DNA of 64,000 nucleotides from Pisaster brevispinus (lineage: Eukaryota; Echinodermata; Asteroidea; Forcipulatida; Asteriidae). The notes beneath the pieces are model-generated. The model did no database searches, was not told where the DNA came from, and saw only the letters and a program-made list of their open reading frames with translations. Numbering within the stretch: position 1 is the first letter of the stretch; each line of letters starts with the position of its first letter. The position numbers were made by a program, and so were the translations under genes. This document shows, one piece after another, positions 60,423-64,000 of the stretch. The stretch spans positions 4,229,501 through 4,293,500 of the forward strand of contig JAMKCF010000014.1 in the NCBI GenBank assembly GCA_023634235.1, written 5' to 3'.

Positions 60423-60514
60423 GTTTGTCTGTTTGTGCTTGTGAGCTCCGCTAATTCTCTTTAGACCTCCTCCTGTAATTTTTATCTGTGGCTTACTTGA
60501 ACCTGCTGAATGAG

Positions 60515-60635
60515 GTAACATCCTAAAAGGAAACCAGTAGGTGCGACCTCACTTGAACTTACCAATGAAGATCACTCACTAACTCTATGGCATCAATACT
60601 GATGAGGTCGCAGCTACCGGTTACCTTTTAGAGTC
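60515..60635. repeat. Hairpin-forming inverted repeat
   Basis: TAAAAGGAAACCAGTAGGTG then CGACCTCA pairs with TGAGGTCGCAGCTACCGGTT then ACCTTTTA, about 28-bp arms with ~50-bp spacing. Confidence 0.8.
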
Positions 60636-61639
60636 AAACTGATACTTTCTTTTCCATCAAAGTTGCCAAAAATAATTTTGTTACCATAACACAAGAACTT
60701 GTCTGGGTGACTGCTAGGAAACGTCTTTCTATAGTTGAACTGCTAGATTGCATTCATACTTTGGAATCTTTTTTTTTTTTTTTTTTTTTCAAGCTCTGAA
60801 ACTTTGGTGTCGCTTGTGGATTCAAATGTGCCATCATTCAGCAGGGTACAAAAGGGTTTGCAACATTGGTTTTAGAATTATTCCGCTATTATCAAATCCT
60901 CCGTTTTACTACAAATGTACCTTAAAATCAAACCAAAGTTGTTTTTGCACACAAACCCAGCAGTTTTTCTTTGTTGTTCTCTGTTATTATTGTTGCTATT
61001 ATTTTTATTTTTTTTTCTACAAAAAAACTGAAATGAAAACTTGTATCTGTATGATCATAAACAGTTCTGACTTAATTCAAAGTGGATGACGTTTTTTTAA
61101 TACCCTTAAATTTTGCAATATTTTAAAAATCATTTTGTTGTAAGGAGATTATTTCCATGGTGATACCCCAAACCCTGTAAGATGATATATATTTTTTCAA
61201 TTAATTTCTACAAACCAAACAATTCTATGAAACAAAAGTGTTTTTCACTTTTATCAAAGCGAGTTTCAGTGTAACTCAAAATTGGCTGACTGTGTTTGTG
61301 GGGGGAGGGGGGTCACCAAGTTTCCAACCAATCTTGTACTCCCTTCTGTATTTTAGGTTACCTTCTGCAATACTTGACTTGCAATGCAATGTGTTCAGCT
61401 CATTCTTCAGATATCTGTACACCTTCAGCTCCATCTTTACTTTGTACTTTCCCAGTGCCTCTTCCAATGAGCCATTTGCCAGTTGGATTTGAATGATGTC
61501 TGGTACCATGCCCTGCTCGATCAGAAATGAATGCTCAATTTGAGTTCCTCAGTCTACGTTCAGTGTTTCTATGGTCACATGGTTCTGTGGCAAGCTTTTG
61601 CATAGTTACACAAGAAACAACAAACACCACATACACAAT

Positions 61640-61832
61640 TCTCAATGTAGGTAGTGGTAGCACTTTAAGACTAACTAATTACATAAAAAACTTCATGAGC
61701 TTTCGAAGCAGCAACCACTTCATCACATGCAATGAAGGGGACAAGCCAGTTGCAACTGATGAAGTAGTTGTTGCTACGAAAGCTCATGCGTTTTTTATGT
61801 AATTAGTTAGTCTTAAAGTGCTACCACTACCT
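61640..61832. mobile_element. Palindromic element with ~80-bp arms
   Basis: GGTAGTGGTAGCACTTTAAG through GACTAACTAATTACAT and GAGCTTTCG on the left is matched by CGAAAGCTCATG, ATGTAATTAGTTAGTC and CTTAAAGTGCTACCACTACC on the right. A CCAGACTAACACGGC motif follows at 61848. The arms are nearly perfect, so insertion or formation is probably recent. Confidence 0.9.
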
Positions 61833-61969
61833 TCCTTGTTTTATCTACCAGACTAACACGGCATTTTTTTTTAGTATTGTCTACAATTCTCAATGAAATG
61901 TATATCACACAAGGACACTGGTCTTTGCTGATCTGGAGGTTGCGATGTAAAAGCTTGCCCTGAACCCTG

Positions 61970-62140
61970 TGGTACGCCGGCCAAACACGTGAGGACCAGT
62001 CAACATTCACTACAAGTGGTCCAGCTGGTAGTTCAGTATTAAATATTTGAAATACCGTGAAGTGAAAAATCTGACGGACAAGTGAAAAGACTAACTGGTC
62101 CCACTAGCTAGTCTCTAAAAAAAGTTAATGGCAAACCCTG
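61970..62140 (+). repeat. Dispersed repeat C, copy 4
   Basis: GTGAGGACCAGTCAACATTC, AGTGGTCCAGCTGG and GGCAAACCCTGATG match the copies at 22600 and 45455. Confidence 0.7.
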
Positions 62141-64000
62141 ATGTGACATAGCAACACTTGAATTTAGTCTGGGGAATTCAAATTGAGCATCCACTTGTGA
62201 CTGAACAAGTCATTGCACCTAGCCATCATTCCTCAGTAACTCACAAATGGCTCCTTGATAACACAAAACATCACCCCCAATACCCTGTCCTGATAGATTT
62301 AATTTGCCTCAGTTAACCAGCCATCACACACAGCCTTCATGAATAAAAAAAGGATTGATCTTTTGTTTTAATCTCACATCCAAAATATCAAGCCCGATAA
62401 TTTTTTCACAAGTTCGCCCGACAGACGCTTTCAAACGTTAAAACTCTGTTTCAGAATGTATAAAAAAATTCCCCTGTGACTACCCATCACTCTGTGGTCT
62501 GAAAAAGTCAAATTGCTGAGCGTTGTTCTTTTAAAAAAAGAAAAAAGCTCCAGGGCAATGAATTTCCCACCCCCACCCCCCTCGCCAAGCTCGTTTTTTG
62601 GTTTTTGGTCACTGCTGTCCGATAAACTCTTTCCAGTATACATTTTTTATTTTCTTATAGGATAGTAGACGCATTCAACTTCATCCATGTTCTTCAAACT
62701 GTCGATCCTGCTTTATTCCTTTGATATTATTTAACCTATCTCATTCTTCTTCAGATATTTTCCTTTCACATTTTATATTTAGTGTAACATGAGTTACTTT
62801 CTTATTTGTTACAGACGTAGCCTAGCTTTTGATTGACAGTTTTTATTTTGGCATGCAATATTTGTAACCTTAGAAACAGGTGTATTTGCATTTCAATTAT
62901 ATATTTTTTGCATTTAAATTGTTTTTTCATCCCATTACTGTTTGGAAATTAAGAAACACAGTTCCTGGGGAACTCTGGGGAACTGAACACAGTTCCTTGG
63001 GAACTGTTCATACGCCATCAGCTTAAATGCGCAAACTGTGCCACAGACCCACATCTTATTCAAGTACCCTGTGTGCTTCAAGCACTACTGAATATAACAA
63101 TCAATAAAGGGGACAGACTAAGATTCCTTTCCGACCTCAGTCTGATTACACCAATTTTTTGAAAGCAAAACAAAATGGCTGCTCCTTGATAAACGTCCTT
63201 ACACAGTTGAACCTGTGGGCCCATGTTTCAGTATGCCACATTGGCCATTGGCAAGTGTGAATAAGATCTGGTTGTGTGATGGCACACTCTGAGATGACCT
63301 GCGACCCCTGGCCTTTTTGCCCCCTTACGGCACCTGTTTTGACCCACCCCTATTCCTCATTTCATACCATGTGTGAGTGATCAGCAGTTATTGAAACATA
63401 TTCCCAGACATAATGTACCTTTACGATACGGCAGACATTTTGGTCATGTACCCCGGTTGCAAACATTGATTATAGCACTGGTTCAAAAAAATGTAAGGCA
63501 CCAGACCGTTTCCCCTCCCCCACCTTCAGTTTTGTACAGTAGATTTGTAGCATTAAAAACAGGTTTTAGAATATAATGCATTATGATACAAATCCTGACT
63601 ACAAGGCATTGATCATGGCATTGAAATAAGCAACTTCAAAAGTACCAGACTATTTTCATTCCAGCCTCACTCTGGTTACATACATTTGTATGATAGAAAC
63701 AAAAAACTAGAATGGCTGCTGTACACTAAAGGTCCTTTGCATAATGTGATGTAATGAATGTTGACAGCATGAAGACGGTGTTTTGGGTTTTTCAGCATCC
63801 ATCAACGAAAAATGTTTATTTCATTTCTTTGTTTGCATGTACAATTGTTATGCATTGATTTTCGCCATTCATTTTTTTAACCTGTGATAATTCTTTCAAG
63901 GCATCCAAGTGTCATTTTGATATAATTTTCAAACATGCATTGACTGTTTCCATTAAGGGCCTTTTCTAAACCACGGTTCCTGCTAAGGCTCCTGTTTAAA

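Larger units (their letters stand above)
43186..60182. other. Linker-encoding intron zone with five cassette exons
   Basis: About 17 kb between the last conserved exon and the last exon seen. It carries candidate cassettes cD-cH, all phase 1/1, set among MITE-A, MITE-D, repeat C, tRNA-Lys SINEs and minisatellites. 46000-49440, 50700-53150 and 53310-55600 show little beyond AT-rich intron, apart from a C-run at 53800-53820. Confidence 0.65.
60423..64000. other. Downstream intron, DHR2 not reached
   Basis: No exon of the DHR2 domain or the preceding helical region is visible. The region holds an inverted repeat (60515-60635), a palindromic element (61640-61832), repeat C (61970-62140), a small CAGTTCC inverted cluster (62955-63015), and MITE-B-like fragments (63120-63200, 63650-63735). 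Confidence 0.6.

Noticed and set aside
58330..59276. Leu-Gly and Ser-Pro repeat proteins on both strands
   Set aside because: Hexanucleotide array inside a TIR element. Length 6 keeps each frame open, with no coding signal outside the repeat.
63794..63811. 18-nt phase-1 microexon candidate after TTTTTCAG
   Set aside because: The donor would be GTTTAT, very weak, and there is no other support.

Overview
This is an animal nuclear DNA window. It has long AT-rich introns, canonical GT-AG splice sites, short phase-matched exons, and many tRNA-derived SINEs and small inverted-repeat elements. Essentially the whole window is the interior of one large plus-strand gene. Its exons spell a DOCK-D (zizimin) family protein closest to vertebrate DOCK9/10/11, an atypical guanine-nucleotide exchange factor for Cdc42/Rac-type GTPases. 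The divergence from vertebrates and the repeat families (an inverted-repeat element with GGGCCCAATTTCATAGAGC ends, tRNA-Leu- and tRNA-Lys-like SINEs) suggest an invertebrate deuterostome, most likely an echinoderm. The species call is inference.

Layout: 1-1656 is upstream intron. Exons e1-e27 (1657-43185) join in frame without a stop for 3610 nt, about 1203 codons. In order they encode the linker before the PH domain, the PH domain (end of e3 to e5), a linker, the region before DHR1, the DHR1/C2-like lipid-binding domain (e12 to e16/e17), and the helical armadillo-like region (e18-e27). From 43186 to 60422 lies a low-complexity linker zone with five candidate cassette exons (42, 66, 147, 204 and 240 nt). 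All start and end in phase 1, so any subset keeps the frame. The start codon and N-terminus lie left of the window. The C-terminal DHR2 catalytic domain lies right of it, because 60423-64000 shows no exon.

The most unusual structure is intron 4, inside the PH-domain coding region. Its left 2.6 kb is a tandem array of about 26 units of 100 bp, each a copy of the last 13 codons of exon e4 plus its 5' splice site. Its right 0.5 kb is a more decayed tandem array with a 129-bp period, whose units are copies of the 3' splice site and first ~50 nt of exon e5. So one intron is built largely from satellites derived from the exon-intron junctions at its two ends. A smaller example follows exon e12. The 100-bp units each carry an intact GTAGGT donor, and most carry a TGACGTCA (CRE-type) palindrome.

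The second notable structure is the cassette-exon series. There are three microexons (27, 27 and 33 nt) in one interval, a 15-nt candidate microexon within DHR1, and the linker cassettes. Several of these share an off-consensus GTTGGT donor, which suggests coordinated regulated splicing. The remaining sequence is introns filled with SINEs, inverted-repeat (MITE-like) elements and minisatellites. I found no second protein-coding gene, no functional tRNA or rRNA gene, and no CRISPR array.
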